In this document: positions 1 through 12,000 of the stretch, piece by piece
How positions within the stretch are numbered: position 1 is the stretch's first letter
Layout: each line of letters opens with the position of its first letter
The notes under the pieces: model-generated
Told to the model about the DNA's origin: nothing
The model's database searches: none
What the model saw: only the letters and a program-made list of their open reading frames with translations
Assembly: GCA_005656395.1 (NCBI GenBank)
Contig: SRSI01000066.1
Coordinates: 1-64,000 of the forward strand
Length of the DNA stretch: 64,000 nt
DNA from: Strongyloides papillosus
Lineage: Eukaryota > Nematoda > Chromadorea > Rhabditida > Strongyloididae
Direction: 5' to 3'
Position numbers and translations under genes: made by a program

Positions 1-644
1 ATCTTAATACTATAAAATCATATTTAAAATACACGATTGCTTTTCTAGAATTTGAAAAATTAATGTTTAAGCCTAAATAAAGTGAATTCCTTAATTATTA
101 TCATTCATAAACAATATCAAATAAGAATAAATGCTTGTTATTAGTAATTTTAATGTACTAATGTAATTTTTATTGTTAACATTAATGTAAATTTGAAATA
201 AAGTATATAAATGGTTTCCAGTATAGTAATCTATGTAATTTTATTAAAATATTAGTTAATTATACTTTGTTTATTTACTTAAAGTTACCAGTAGTACTAT
301 AAAAAACAACTTATTAATTTCATTAACCTCTCATACTTCTATTTTGCTTTTTTATATACTGCTAGATGTTTATATGGCATTTTTGAACACTATTATATAT
401 AATACGAAGTAACTTTATTCCATATTGTTGTATATTATAGTGTTAAAACAGATGTCGAAAAATGTAAAATAGGCTTCAGATCTTGTTATAATTTCTATAC
501 AAGCTAGTGGTGAGTTTACGTGCTCCCTTATCACAGCAGGTCATTTATCTTTCAACGGTAAACATTGGAATAAAGAGTCGAATTTCAAGTTGCTTTTCAA
601 AAGTCGTGAAATAAAGTACTTGATTTCTATATTCCTGGTCGAAA
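1..644. other. Upstream region, no gene seen
   Basis: No convincing reading frame on either strand. The last 150 bases or so (about 490-640) are less AT-rich than the rest and lie directly upstream of the PPIL2-like start codon, so they are probably its promoter and 5' UTR. This is inference from position and composition only. Confidence 0.5.
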
Positions 645-2256
645 ATGGGAAAAAAGCAACATCAAAAAGATAAATTGTAAGATACTATATATAAATTTTA
701 TTTTATTTTCTAGATATTTAACAACACAAGAATGGAAATATGAATTTGGTGGGCATAAAGATTCTCATTCAAGAAAACGAAAAGTTGAATTTAAAAGACT
801 ACCGTTTTCTCATTGTTCATTATCACTTGTACCGTATGTCATTCCTGTTTGTTGTCCAGAAGGTTACCTATTTGATCATGAAACTATTATAAATTATTTA
901 AAAGACAATAAAACAAATCCTTGTACTGGAAAAAAACTTTCTATTAAAGATATTGTTAAATTAAATTTCACAAAAGACAAGAAAGGTAATCAAATTGACC
1001 CCGTAAAATATAAGCCATTCAATGAAAATTCAGTAATTGCTTGTATACCACAAAGTGGAAATGTATATGATTTAGAAACTATTCAAGAATTAAGTTTTAA
1101 AACGGGGTGGATGAAAGATCCTCAAACAGATGTTCCATTTCAAAGAAAGGATGTCATAATATTACAAGATCCAAACAATTTAGATAAGTTTAATATTGAA
1201 GCATTCTTACATGTTAAAAAAGATAAAAAAAAGAAACTTGAAATTGAAGAAGAAAAAAAATTATCACATAGAGCTGACTATTATTTTAATTCTGTATCAA
1301 CTGAAGCTCAGGAAACATTAAAAGAATTAGAAAAAGAATTTAGTTCACAAAAATCAACCACAACGATTCCTAAATCAGTTCAAGAAATAGATAAATTTAA
1401 TTCTGCTAATTATTCACAAGGTAAAGTGGCTGCTGGATTTACCTCAACTGCTTTTGATCCTGTAACTGAAAATAAGCCAGCAATATTAGATGATGATACT
1501 GTAAAATATAAACTTGTTACATCAAATGGTTACGTAAAAATTTTAACTAATGTTGGACATCTTAATCTAGAATTATATTGTAAAGCTGCACCAAAAACAT
1601 GTGAAAATTTTATCACACATTGTGAAAATGGCTACTATGACAATACAATTTTTCATAGATTAGTTAAATATTTTCTAATTCAAGGTGGTGATCCAACAGG
1701 AACAGGTCAAGGTGGTCAATCTATTTGGGGTAAACCATTTAAAAATGAAATTGGGGGAGATAATGGGTATACGCATAGCGAACGTGGAATGATTTCAATG
1801 GCCAATAAAGGAGTAGATGGTACAAACCAAAGTCAATTTTTTATTATATTTCGTCCTACGCCTTCATTAAATGGAAAAAATACAGTGTTTGGGAAAGTTG
1901 TAGGTGGTATTAATACATTAAAAACAATGGAAGAAACAGAAACAGACGGAGAAACACCAAAAAGTGTTATAAAAATTTTATCTACAGATGTAATAAAGAA
2001 TCCTTTTAAAGAAGCTGAAGAACAACTAAAAAAAGAAAGATTTGAGATGACTGATGAAGGAAAAGCAGAAAAAGAAAAATCAAATGAAACATTTAAAGAT
2101 ATGCATACAAAAGTTTTTTCGAATGATGTTGGAAAATATATCAATCCAAAGTTGTTTGAAAATATAAAGAAAAAATCCACAACTGAAAATAGTGAAGTAT
2201 CACGAAAAAAGAAAAATATAACATCAAAACCATACTCGGATTTTAGTTCTTGGTAA
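645..2256 (+). CDS. mog-6: U-box cyclophilin, PPIL2/MOG-6 (CYP-4) orthologue
   Basis: Two exons, 645-676 and 714-2256, joined across a 37-bp GT-AG intron, give 524 residues; human PPIL2 is about the same length. The N-terminus (MGKKQHQKDKLYLTTQEW) and the U-box region (about residues 40-110, with CCPEGYLFDHETI and NPCTGKKL) match the PPIL2/Cyc4 family. The cyclophilin domain covers about 284-440. The family are nuclear, spliceosome-associated proteins with a U-box (E3 ligase-like) fold; C. elegans MOG-6 acts in germline sex determination. Arg326, Phe331, Gln385 and Phe387 of the isomerase pocket are present, but the residues matching cyclophilin A Trp121 and His126 are Ser395 and Asn400, so catalysis may be weak. 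The C-terminal tail ends in the family-like YSDFSSW. The start lies in a 32-nt first exon that is easy to miss. AATAAA follows near 2527. Confidence 0.93.
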
Positions 2257-3411
2257 ACTTATTATTTAATTAATTTTATAAAAATAATTATTCATAATTA
2301 TTTCATATCTGTTGAATATTTAAAAACACTTCAAAAGATTTTCTTATTTTCTTAATCAGGATAATCTTTTTTTCTGTCAACAGCATGTATTCAACCATAA
2401 AATACATATAAACCATAAATCACCTGTTATTGTAAGTGAGATCTCTTAACAGCAAGCCTAATTTACCCTACTATAAACACCTTGATTTTATCTTTAAAAA
2501 ATATATGTATATAAATTTCATTTGTTAAATAAACATCTGGTTTCGAATGTTTCTACAAAATTTTATTAAGTTTATGTAAATCTTATAATTTGTTAAATTA
2601 TTAAGGATAAGGACATAAAGTTTTATGACCACCTATAGTAGTAATAATTTGTCCTTGCATCATGCTAAAAATCCAAAGATGTCAACAGTGCTCTGATTTC
2701 AGAAAGTTACCGCATTTGATTGGAGCGATAATTAACTAAATAATTAGTTGCACAAATATACAAATAGGAAGTCGGGCTTTTTGATAAAAGTGAGGTGTGA
2801 AATTTGAGTGTGTTGACGTTTTTTTAGCAAAAATGTGCCGATAATCTTTATATTTATGATTGTAAATGTTGTTAGAAAATATTTTCTTTATTTTCCAAAT
2901 TTTATTTTTTAATTGACATGCTAATATGATATCTATTATTTCTAATTAATTTAAATATATATTCATCTATATATAATAGTATGTTTATCTTATATCTCAG
3001 CATGGAAATTTGACCATAAACATATTATAAAACTTGTGAATATTGGATAAGCGTTAATTAGCGTAACATAGGTTCAGTTTACACTTCACTTAATTAGATA
3101 CTTGACTTTTGATTGGGTATCTCATTAGTTACGATTATGACATCTGTATTTATGAAAAACATTAATAATTATCACAAACAAAAAATATGTAAAGAAATTT
3201 GACTCTTCTTATTTTTTTAAAACTTTTTCACTAATTGAACTCCTCCTTCTTGAAAATAGCAATAATCATGTGTACCTAATGAAACATGCTAATGATTTAT
3301 AAATATGGGCGGGATAAGAAAAATTTGTCAAAATATAATAGAATATGCTGACAGAATAAATAATTAATCTTCTGGTTTTTAAACTAAGCGATTTATCCAC
3401 TATTCTTTACC
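2257..3411. other. Intergenic region, 3' UTR then SIX-gene promoter
   Basis: No gene seen. Two less AT-rich patches stand out, at about 2600-2830 and 3230-3370. The first holds short inverted repeats and TAAT cores (the homeodomain-type core). The second has a TATAAATA element at 3298-3305, followed at once by GGGCGGGATAAG, which combines a GC-box-like and a GATA-like core about 100 nt upstream of the SIX start codon. These are candidate control elements; none is tested. Confidence 0.45.
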
Positions 3412-4155
3412 ATGCAAAATCACCAAGTTTTTAAAAACATATCATTCAAAAATGATAGTAATTCAATAATATTTTCAATAGATCAAGTAAGTTATTATGT
3501 TACATGAAATTGCTAATTATAGTTATTTTTACAGTTAGAATGTATTTGTGAAGCTTTATATCAAGAAAGAAATGGTCAAAAATTAGTTTCTTTATTTGAA
3601 AGTGATTATTTTGTAATTAACTGTTACACCCAATCATCATCTGTTCAACGAGGATATCTTTATGCACTATATCATTCTCAAAAATTTGATGAACTTTTTC
3701 GTATTATTTCTCAATCTACATTTGAGGAAAAATATTTTGAAGAACTTCAAGATTTGTGGTATAAAGCACGATATGCTGAAAATGAATTAAGGAAACAAAA
3801 AGAATTAGGACCTGTAGAAAAGTACCGATTACGTAAAAAACACCCTCCACCAAGGAGTATATGGGATGGACAAGAGACAATTTATAGTTTTAAAGAAAAC
3901 TCCAGAAAAGTATTAAGACAATTTTATAAAAAAAATAAATATCCAACAACAGAAGAGAAAAAAGATATTTCCAGGATAACTGGATTAAAATTAATGCAAA
4001 TAAGTAATTGGTTCAAAAATAGAAGACAAAGAGATAAATCAACAAATGATATCAATAGTGTTTATGATTATTCATCAATAAATGGAATCGGAAGTTTAAC
4101 ATCTATGGACTCAATGATGATGAATCATGTGGGATATGATAATATGGTAATGTAA
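3412..4155 (+). CDS. SIX4/5-type homeodomain transcription factor
   Basis: Exons 3412-3486 and 3535-4155 (48-bp intron, phase 0) encode 231 residues. A SIX domain runs from about residue 22 (FSIDQLECICEALYQE) to about 130 and contains VEKYRLRKKHPPPRSIWDG, the usual bridge to the homeodomain. The homeodomain (about 133-192) ends with NWFKNRRQRD and has Lys at position 50, as in all SIX proteins. The combination YKKNKYP and ITGLKL resembles SIX4/5 (C. elegans UNC-39) rather than SIX1/2 (CEH-33/34) or SIX3/6 (CEH-32). SIX factors bind DNA, often with Eya partners, and pattern mesoderm, neurons and muscle. The protein is short: only about 40 residues follow the homeodomain, so it lacks the long C-terminal region of vertebrate SIX4/5. 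AATAAA occurs at 4157-4162. The gene is convergent with its right-hand neighbour, with 64 nt between the stops. The subfamily call is moderately sure; the SIX call is very sure. Confidence 0.93.
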
Positions 4156-4219
4156 AAATAAATTAATAATATATGTTTTTATGTAATATTTTATTAAAAA
4201 AATAAATAATATTAAAAAA

Positions 4220-4708
4220 TTATGCTTTTTTAACAAAAGGATAACTTCCTATGTATGATGGATAACTTGCTATTGAGGAAGGTGTTAACCCCCCAGTAAT
4301 TGACATACCGGAATTTGTATAACCGAATATATTTGATGAACCATACGTAGATGTGTAAGGCAATGAAGAAACAGATGGTATCATTAAATTATATGAAGAT
4401 GATGGATTATAAGAATTAAAAAGTGATTGATAAGAGTTTGAATAAGGTGTATAAGAAGAGTAAGTTCCTAAAATCCCATTTGAGTTGATATAAGGTGATT
4501 GAAATTGATATGAATTATAATTCATAGGTACTCCAAAGTTTAAATTTCCTTGATATTGATAAGGTAATAATTGTTGATATGAATATAGATTTTGTTGTGG
4601 AGACATTGGTATTGGTGAAACACCATATCCTACTGGTCCACCATTATAACGTAATGAAATAGTTATTTTTAATAAAGATAAAAAAATAATAGAAATATAT
4701 TTTATCAT
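4220..4708 (-). CDS. Small secreted Tyr/Ser/Pro-rich protein, unknown function
   Basis: A single-exon frame of 162 residues. Residues 1-18 form a good signal peptide (MIKYISIIFLSLLKITIS) and there is no later membrane segment. The mature part is low in complexity, rich in Tyr, Ser, Asn, Gly and Pro, with many YxS/SY steps, and has no cysteine. I do not recognise a family. Composition recalls structural or cuticle/eggshell-associated secreted proteins, but that is inference. On the minus strand AATAAA lies at 4190-4195, 25 nt beyond the stop, so its 3' UTR probably overlaps that of the convergent SIX gene. Confidence 0.7.
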   Translation of the reverse strand: MIKYISIIFLSLLKITISLRYNGGPVGYGVSPIPMSPQQNLYSYQQLLPYQYQGNLNFGVPMNYNSYQFQSPYINSNGILGTYSSYTPYSNSYQSLFNSYNPSSSYNLMIPSVSSLPYTSTYGSSNIFGYTNSGMSITGGLTPSSIASYPSYIGSYPFVKKA

Positions 4709-5104
4709 CGTTAATATAAAATGTTTTAAATTATAATATTAAAATCAAATTAAAAATTATATAGTTATTTTATTTGAAACTTTTAAATTTTTTGATATAA
4801 ATGTCGAATTAAAATGGCACATGACCTTTTTAATATAATTATGTATGAAAAAAATAAATGCAAGAAATAATTATGTTAACTTGTTGACTTATTTTTTTTG
4901 AAAAGTGGATCTATTTGTATTTTCTTTTATTGTTTGATTTATTAAATGAACAAAAAGTAATAATGTAGAAGTGTAAAAGGTATTGAGTATATTCAAAATA
5001 TGGCAAGATATTTTTGAGGTAATTTAATTTTATTTATAAATTATTTCTTATAAATAAAATAAAATACTTTTGATGTCATGGAATCATTCAATGTAGTAAT
5101 TTTT
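4709..5104. other. Intergenic, AT-rich
   Basis: The 396 nt between two minus-strand genes. No frame or RNA gene seen; it holds the promoter of the secreted-protein gene and the 3' UTR of the next one. Confidence 0.4.
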
Positions 5105-5646
5105 TTATACATCACTCAAAAGAGAAGCGTCACTTGGATGAAGTATACTTTCTTCATAATATTGTGGTGGTGGAATCATCGGAAGCATTACATAAGGCTT
5201 TTTATGTACAATTTTTTCTGCTTTAATTGCTTTCTCTATCCTCGTTTGTCGTTGGGGTAAATTTTTCCATAGTTTGAAAATAAGATATAACAACCACAAA
5301 GCAAATATAACAATTATAATTTCAATAATAAATAAAATTATCAAATAAGTTGATGAACGTGGAAACTAAAAAAAAAAATATATATAATATAAATATGATT
5401 TTTTATATACAAACAAAGTAAATCTAAAATGAAAAAGTAACGTACATTTTTAGCTGTATCTGAAACTTCTGATACAACAACTTTTGTTTGTAAACGAACA
5501 TTTGAAAGAGCTCCGTCCACATCTAACAATGCATCATTGATTGTATTGTGAAGAACAGCTGTTTCGTTTTTTATTATTTCAATATGGTGATTTATATAAA
5601 AAATATCCTGTGCTGTATCATATAAAACATTACTGGATGAACTCAT
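5105..5646 (-). CDS. Small single-pass membrane protein, unknown family (paralogue A)
   Basis: Two exons, 5446-5646 and 5105-5365, with an 80-bp phase-0 intron, give 153 residues. Residues 1-67 are polar and probably helical, with two possible N-glycosylation sites. The intron falls just before a strongly hydrophobic segment (about 75-100, LIILFIIEIIIVIFALWLLY), followed by a basic and Pro-rich cytoplasmic tail. There is no signal peptide, so the topology is uncertain. A pyrimidine-AG at 5661-5669 (minus strand CTTTTTTAG) sits 14 nt upstream of the ATG and could be a trans-splice acceptor. It lies 268 nt downstream of a similar gene on the same strand. The layout (about 65 helical residues, one membrane span, polar tail) matches the genes at 5915-6747 and 9353-9892. 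Function unknown. Confidence 0.75.
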
Positions 5647-5914
5647 TAAAACTATAAAATCTAAAAAAGTATTACAAGTAAATTATTTAAAAGGTAATTA
5701 GACAGGATGAATTCCTATATAGATAAATATAATTTTATAATATCTTTAATATATTCTTAATAATACAATAATATTATTTTTTCACAGTAAAAAAACATAA
5801 AAATCTGATAACAATAATATGAAAGGATATGTAAAATAAAAATATATTCTACTATAAATTTAAAGGAAATAACAAAACGAGATCCTTTCTAAGAATATAA
5901 GTATTTTATTTTAT

Positions 5915-6747
5915 TTACACTTGTTCAGCTCTTGAGGTGATGACTGGTGAAGTGTTAAGATTACTCAAATTTGTGTTATTATTATAATATGGTACCGTTG
6001 TTCCTGTTGATACATTGTATCTAGCACCAACTCCAATATTAGAGTTTATTTCTTCACCCTTTCTTAAATACGTTCGCCTTGAAAGATTATTATCTATTAA
6101 AAAAATAATGTTTATTTTTTGAATCAATAAAATTTACCTTGAAGATTATTTTTTATAATACCACTTTCGTGATTTATATTATATATTTGTTGATTCGTTG
6201 GTTTGCCAATTCCATCATATGATATTCCTGGATTTATTGGTATTTGTCGTTGACTAATATTAGTATTGTATTTTCTATTGTGAATACTTCGATTAAAACC
6301 ATCTTCTATATTTATTGGCAGTGATATATGTCCTGATGCTTTATCTTCTGATAATGGTGTAGTTTGTCCAGAATAAATATCATCTCTATATTTTCTTTTA
6401 CTTTCTTCATCAATTGTATCACTTCCTTTTATTATTTTATAAATGTAGTATGATTTTGTTAGTAAATTCATAAAAATAAGTATTGAAAGAAGAATAAAAA
6501 CAACAATTAATGTAATAAAAAGCAAATAAAAAACCCATGATTTAGGAACCTGTGAAACAGCGTCACCAAGTTGTCCTGTTAACGTTTTTGCTTCCGTTGT
6601 TATACCCGTTATAGCATTATCTAACTCATTTAATGTTCCATTAATTCTTCCCGTTATACCACTTATTTGTCCATTGATATGTTCTACTAAAGTTCCTAAT
6701 TGTTCTAATGTTCTTGTTAATTCAACAATAGTTTTATCCACCGACAT
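5915..6747 (-). CDS. Small single-pass membrane protein, unknown family (paralogue B)
   Basis: Exons 6138-6747 and 5915-6093 join across a 44-bp phase-1 intron, giving 262 residues. Reading through the intron would instead stop after three codons. Residues 1-70 form a heptad-like amphipathic stretch rich in Leu, Ile, Gly and Thr (VEHINGQISGITGRINGTL), followed by one membrane segment (about 71-97) and a long hydrophilic Asn/Ser-rich tail. No signal peptide. A pyrimidine-AG ends 6 nt before the ATG (6754-6755), compatible with trans-splicing. I do not recognise the family. The plan resembles the genes at 5105 and 9353, but the position of its only intron differs. Confidence 0.75.
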
Positions 6748-9352
6748 TAGTAACTTAAAAATAATTTATAAAATATATTTATAGTTGTTGGTGTAATATA
6801 TGTTATTTTCTATAATTTTTATAAATAAGAATAGTTGTAAAAATAAAAATGTTAAAACGTTGAATTTTTTTAGCATACATATCTTAATTTAAGGATAGTC
6901 TCATATATTACTCATATTAAATAAATAAAATCTGTCAAGTCTTTGTAAACCATTTCTATCATTTTATGAGTCACCAATTAAAAAATTACACCTAGTTCTA
7001 TCATCTCAAAATTTAAAATAATACTAGGTATTTTAAGAATTGATACTTTCCCAATATTATTTTCAAATGATCCATGTGCATGAATCAGCTCTTCAAATAC
7101 ACAAAAAGCTACTATTCTTATATATTTTTTAAAAATATAAAACTTTACTCAAGTTGGGAATTATAAGATGAGTTTTATACAAAGAATAATATTATAAAAT
7201 TTTATTCATTTGTCATTTATTGTTATGATTGATAATATAAATTTTATTACACAAATATATAATACTATACCTTATATAAATATATATGTTTAATTATTAT
7301 AAAAAATTGATAATTTTAAAGAAAACAGTATTAAAAATTATGATTAAATTATAATAGAAAAATATTATAAAAAATACAATGAAACATTAAAATCATTGTT
7401 GTTTCAAAAATAAAAGAATTTTCCAAAAAGAAGCAAAAAATAATCTATAATAATTAAATTACAAAAATATTTTTACACTTACAATTTGACTAATAAAATT
7501 TATATAAAATATATGTATTGATATATAAAATCAAGAATATTATCAAAAGTACAAAATTAAAGAATTTTAAAAGATTACATTATTGTAAAAAGAATACTAT
7601 AATGTTAATACACCTATACAATAATATTGTCTAAATGTGTACAATTACCAAATATAATATTTTGGTAAAATATTACATTTTTAATTAAGATTAAGAAAGT
7701 AAACATAATTTATTGTTAATACATGCTATTACTAGTTAAAATGTTATCTATATCAAATTTTAAAATATTTTTCAATCTTTATTATATATTAATATTGAAT
7801 TAGGGATACTAAAAGTATTTAATCAAAAATTGTAAATTTAAATTATTTACAATAAAATAATTTTATTATAAGCACATATGTATATTATAATTAAAAATAA
7901 AGAGAAAACTAAATGCAAACCTGATGTCCAAGAGTTAATAGCAAGAAGTTATTTACATCAGATAATATTTTGTAACATAATATTCACATTTTGATTCAAT
8001 TGTGGTAGCGTTAACCTTATACCGTTATCACTTACAATATATGCTTTTGAGGTTATGTTCGTTGGAAATGAAACTATCAATGAGTTTACCTGGTATTATA
8101 ATAGATATCTCATTGTTTGGCCAGTACTTTTATATTTATATTTCATCGAAAGATTTTATAAGTAAATGAAAGTTTAATTGATCTATCTTATAATTTGTTA
8201 TAAAGTTAAATAAAAAATTTAGAAAAATGTTTAATCTACTTTTTTTAAATTAGTAAAATAACAAAAAAATATTTTTAAAGAAAAATTGTTATATTCTATA
8301 TATTTTAATAGCAGTATACTTAAAAATAACTAAAAAAATATGAATAATTGACATATCTTAAAGTAGTATCTTCTTTAAAAGAAAATGTAAAATAAAGTCT
8401 TTCTATTGATCATTAGAAATATAGCTTTAAATAACAAAAATCAACCAATAACTTAAATATAAATTTATATTTATAGTTAGACAATTTATTACCTCTCACC
8501 TCTTAATTTATTTAATTAGAAGATCTAACCATTGTCCAATAGTCGTTGTTAAAGTTATACGATGTCAGCTATTCAAAGAAATATAAATATTTATATAATA
8601 ACCTTAATTTTATAAGCAGCTTTATGATTGCCAAAATACTAATCTGCTAAAGAATTATTGAAATAAGTTCAATAACAAAAACGAAAATTATCAAAAACAA
8701 AAATAGAGTTATACAGAATTTTACCAATATAAAAGTTTAGGGAAAAAAAATTACTCATTTCAAATAAAATCATATGTATAAAAAGTTTAAACAAAAAATT
8801 GATAATATTTTTGGAATAATCAAATCACCAAGACAAAGAAGTATAAATTTAAATTCTTACTGTCTTTATATTGTCAATAACAGCTATAATCTATAACTTG
8901 TAGTCTTAATAAGCAGCTATAAACTTATCTTACGCCTCATTGATAATAATAATATTTAATTTTTATAGTATTCAACTTCTCGAGAAATATATGTTGTAGG
9001 AACAATCGTTGATCTTACCAATGAAGCGTGTTGTAATAAATTTAATAATTTTATTTATACAAAATACCAGTTAATTGATTATCATTCAACAAAATATTAG
9101 TCTGTTAATAGAAGATTCAATTCATTGATGAATTAAAAGTTAATATCAAAAAGAAACAATATCTTGTAAGCATTGGTATTTTAAAATATTATACAAAAAA
9201 TTTAGTACTTAGCATATTAATGTATAAGAAATAGTAATATATTTGTATTCTATTTATTGTATAATAAATATTAAAAAATTTAAAATGGAGTAATAAATAA
9301 AAAGGAATTGTTTATTTAAGTAATTTTAATTAATTAATCATAATATTGTTTT
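6748..9352. other. AT-rich intergenic region, no gene seen
   Basis: About 2.6 kb with no frame I can support. A short less AT-rich patch at about 7990-8110 carries several TTATC/GATA-type cores and may be regulatory; that is a guess from composition. Confidence 0.4.
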
Positions 9353-9892
9353 TCAAATACTCTCTATGTAACCATAATTAGATCCCTTACTTTGTTTCAT
9401 TTTTTGTTTTTTCTTCATATTATCAGATAATATTTCCTCATTTGGTAATTTTATCCACGATACAAAGACATATATAGTATAAATAACAAGGAAAATAATA
9501 AGTAATATAACAATGATTGCACCAATAATTCCAGCAATAATCGCTGCTTGAACAGGCCAATTTGCAAATGTATAATTTACAGTATCCTAAAAAGTAATTT
9601 GAAAATCAAAACAATAACATACTATCATTTTTTCTGCATTTTCTCCTACACCTTCAAAGTTTGTTTTTTGTTTATTTACAATAGATTCAGCATTTGAAAC
9701 AAAATCCATAATTTGACCAACGCCCTATATGAGTTAATGTTAGAAATTTTTTTAAATACTTACCTCATTTCCAAAATAGTTAATTTCTCCTGCCAAATTA
9801 TTTATTTTATCAATGACTTTATCTATACTTGCATTTTCGGTTGTAGTTTCTAATGTCAACAATTGGTTATTGTAATAATCATTATCATTCAT
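9353..9892 (-). CDS. Small single-pass membrane protein, unknown family (paralogue C)
   Basis: Assembled by hand from three short exons: 9764-9892, 9623-9724 and 9353-9586, with phase-0 introns of 39 and 36 bp. Each exon is too short to stand out alone, but the joined frame runs 154 residues from MNDNDYYNNQLLTLETT to GSNYGYIESI and stop. Residues 1-77 are polar and helical. The second intron falls immediately before the juxtamembrane and membrane segment (PVQAAIIAGIIGAIIVILL and on, about 88-120). A basic Lys-rich tail follows. Intron placement just ahead of the membrane span is the same as in the gene at 5105-5646, which supports common origin. A TTCTATAG acceptor-like site ends at 9912, about 19 nt upstream of the ATG. 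Function unknown. Confidence 0.78.
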
Positions 9893-12000
9893 TTTTTTAG
9901 TATAAAAAGATCTATAGAACAAATATATTTGTGATTATCTTGTGATATTATAAAATTCAATTATAATAAGTGAAATAAAAGTTAATAATTATATAGCATC
10001 CAAATATAGAATAAAAATACTTTATTTATTTAGATCACTTTCACATATAAGTTTTAAAAATATTAGTCATTTATACTGATTACTTATTTCATGAAAAGAA
10101 GGCTAAATTTGAATTGTAACTATAGGAAAAATTGTACTGATAAAAAGGTAATAATTAAATCTTTTATCTGCTGTGTTTATATCATTGATCTAAAGTCAAA
10201 TATTATATGTAACATAATGCGTGACAGCTGTAACATATGTTGTTTAAATTAAAATATATAACGAAAAATTATAGCAATTAATTTTTAAAGAACTGATATA
10301 TCTATACGCTTTATTATAAGCCAATAATACTTAAAATTTTTCACTCTCTTTACTTTAAAATATTTTATTGTTATAAGGTTAATAATATATCTTGTAAAAG
10401 TAAATTATGCTTTACTAGACGATTTGAGTTAGCTGTTTCAGTTATTCACTAAAGAAAGTTCCATATTCATCAACTGCGGTTACTTATTTGTTTATCTAAT
10501 AGTATTGATAAATGAATATTTCCTAGTCAAATATAATAATCATAAATGATATAAGAATTAAAAGTAAATAACAGGCATCTCACATTTTTTTATAAATATG
10601 TGTCATTATTGTTAACAAACAAATAGATGCTTTTTATATATCAAAATGAAATATATTATTTTATTGTTGTACAATATAAATCACAATTTCTTAAATAAAT
10701 ATTTGAAGCTGGTGAATAAAAAGTTAAACATATCCCAGTAAAAGGAAGAAATTACCAATAAAATTAATCACAATAACATTATATTTAATATGTTTAGGAA
10801 AAACTACACTTTATTAACAATTTTTTTAAATAAAATAATAATACTATAAAAGATATTTTATTTATTAATAATGATATATTAATTATTAAAAATAGTTATA
10901 AAAGCGAATAGGTTTATTATCTATTGAATTGTCATGATTTTCATAGAAGATTTTGGCAATCCTCTACAATGTTGATAATTGATATAAAATTGGACATAAA
11001 AATCATTGTCTATAAACAATCTCCTGATTGATAAAACTACTAGTTTTTATCATTAAATTTCTTATATAATTTTTTTGATACCAAGTCATTATTTATTTTA
11101 TTTCTAGTTGTTATAACTACAATACGAAAATTTTCTTATGTTTTACTATTTGAAGTTTTGCTTTTTAAAGTTCTTGAAGAGATTACTTAATTATAATACT
11201 TTTGTAGTATTTCTGCCTATAGTTTTTATATATTTAGAGTTCAATTTATAAAAATAACAATAGTTCTTGAAAATTAAAATTTTCCAACAAGATTTGATTT
11301 TAAAACAACTTTTATAAACTAGCAAAATAATATATTTTAACGAACATTGTGCAATTTAAAATAGTGTCAATCAAATTATATTGAGAACCATTTATTCAAT
11401 TTCTAACACAAATATCTTTTCTTTGAATTGTTATTCTTGAGTTTTCTATAGTATAAAAATAGCAATATAAACTGTAGAACATATCAATTTATTGCGTACT
11501 GCAAATTGTGAATAGTATATCAATTAAAAACAAAATAATTTTTTCCAATATTAAAATAACCTATGGCAAAGACATTAGAAACGTTTCCAACTAGACATAA
11601 TATTTTCATCACTCAAATATGATTCCTTAAAAATAGAATATTTTTTCTCCCAATTCGGAAACATGTTTTAAAAAATTAATTACTATGGTTTTCAGCAATT
11701 AATATATTAATCAACTGTCAACGAAATTACCTACAATTGAGTTTATATCCGAATTATGCCAATTATATTTTATTCAAATTAATAATCATATTTGTTAATA
11801 AAAATAGAAGATGTATAAAAAGACAAAATATCTTATATAAGTAAAATTTATTCTTTATTAAATATTATTTACTATATCACTAAAGTTTATGTAAAATTAC
11901 AACAAATTTAAAAAAATTAACTTTTAACAATATTGGTAAAAAATTTACAAAGTAAGAATTTATTTCATAACTGCATGCCATAAAAGTAGTATTAAAAATT
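9893..12000. other. AT-rich intergenic region, no gene seen
   Basis: About 2.1 kb. Both strands were read for short spliced exons like those of the neighbouring gene and none joined in frame. It should hold the promoter of the gene at 9353-9892 and the 3' UTR of NOP16. Confidence 0.4.
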
